A stretch of DNA of 64,000 nt from Solen grandis (taxonomy: Eukaryota > Mollusca > Bivalvia > Adapedonta > Solenidae), in the NCBI GenBank assembly GCA_021229015.1, contig CM037790.1, forward strand, positions 53,298,901 through 53,362,900. Direction: 5' to 3'. How positions within the stretch are numbered: position 1 is the stretch's first letter; every line of letters starts with the position of its first letter. The notes beneath the pieces were generated by a model, which ran no database searches, had not been told where the DNA came from, and saw only the letters and a program-made list of their open reading frames with translations. A program made the translations under genes and the position numbers. Shown here in pieces: positions 63,901 to 64,000 of the stretch.

Positions 63901-64000
63901 TTGCCTATGTTTATTTTTTTAATTTTAAACTTAAAATTTGTGTGTGATATAAAACATACAGAGCTATATTTCGATGGCATACAGGACGGGTTGTTTGAAT
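60954..64000. other. AT-rich stretch, mostly featureless
   Basis: Apart from the possible exon at 61765-61818 and purine-rich simple sequence at about 63440-63497, I see no coding or repeat-family signal. The small minus-strand frames at 63.2-64.0 kb are AT-driven. Confidence 0.4.
61765..61818 (+). CDS. possible first coding exon, product unknown
   Basis: AAAATGGCG is a good start context. Eighteen codons (MAIDFVKSWFSKKSQLAQ) lead to a donor CAA then GTAAAT in phase 0. If unspliced the frame stops three codons later. The basic, aromatic peptide resembles no family I can name, and no downstream exon was found within the window. Confidence 0.3.

Overview
The window is eukaryotic, AT-rich and intron-bearing. 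Its repeat content points to a bivalve mollusc, with venerid-like clams my best guess. The evidence is tRNA-derived SINEs with the molluscan tail, elements that begin TTTTTAGCTCGACTATTC or TTTTAGCTCACCTGAGCAC, abundant LINE debris, and a GTPase gene resembling the IFI44-like genes expanded in bivalves. This is judged from sequence recognition only, without a database search. Two runs of exactly 100 N (10754-10853 and 60854-60953) are scaffold joins of unknown true size.

Layout. 1-9.6 kb is mostly non-coding, with a SINE, two possible exons (4548-4763 and 5956-6074) and two poly-G tracts. 9.6-15.4 kb is a mobile-element graveyard: tandem repeats with paired CRE palindromes, a decayed LINE (+), a second LINE fragment (-), an internally deleted hAT element with a BED finger and exact 8-bp target duplications, and a MULE-like fragment. 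16.36-17.29 kb is a 50-bp satellite. 18.1-27.1 kb holds a LINE copy split by a second hAT-like element, an apparently intact pogo-type transposon (500-residue transposase, one small intron), and a 4.6-kb Mutator-like element with 270-bp terminal inverted repeats and a 9-bp target duplication.

27.7-43.5 kb is the main host gene: a five-exon P-loop GTPase (IFI44-like) on the + strand with a TATA box, G1, G3 and G4 motifs and a C-terminal membrane segment. All splice phases agree except for a 2-nt excess in exon 4. Its introns are filled with repeats, all oriented as the gene is. 44.9-50.5 kb is bounded by a 490-bp inverted repeat, one arm of which carries a SINE that the other lacks. 51.4-60.2 kb contains more of the same repeat families and an isolated promoter-like block at 53.59-53.77 kb. 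60.2-64 kb is mostly featureless.

The most interesting signal is a set of otherwise unrelated repeat families (called A, B, D and E here) that share one end architecture: a 3' hairpin followed by TCTTGTT or TGTTGTT. Families A and B, and the short family F, also share a start at TTTTTAGCT, and A and B have matching subterminal inverted repeats. This is what non-autonomous Helitron2/helentron elements look like. Every copy seen lies in the same orientation.
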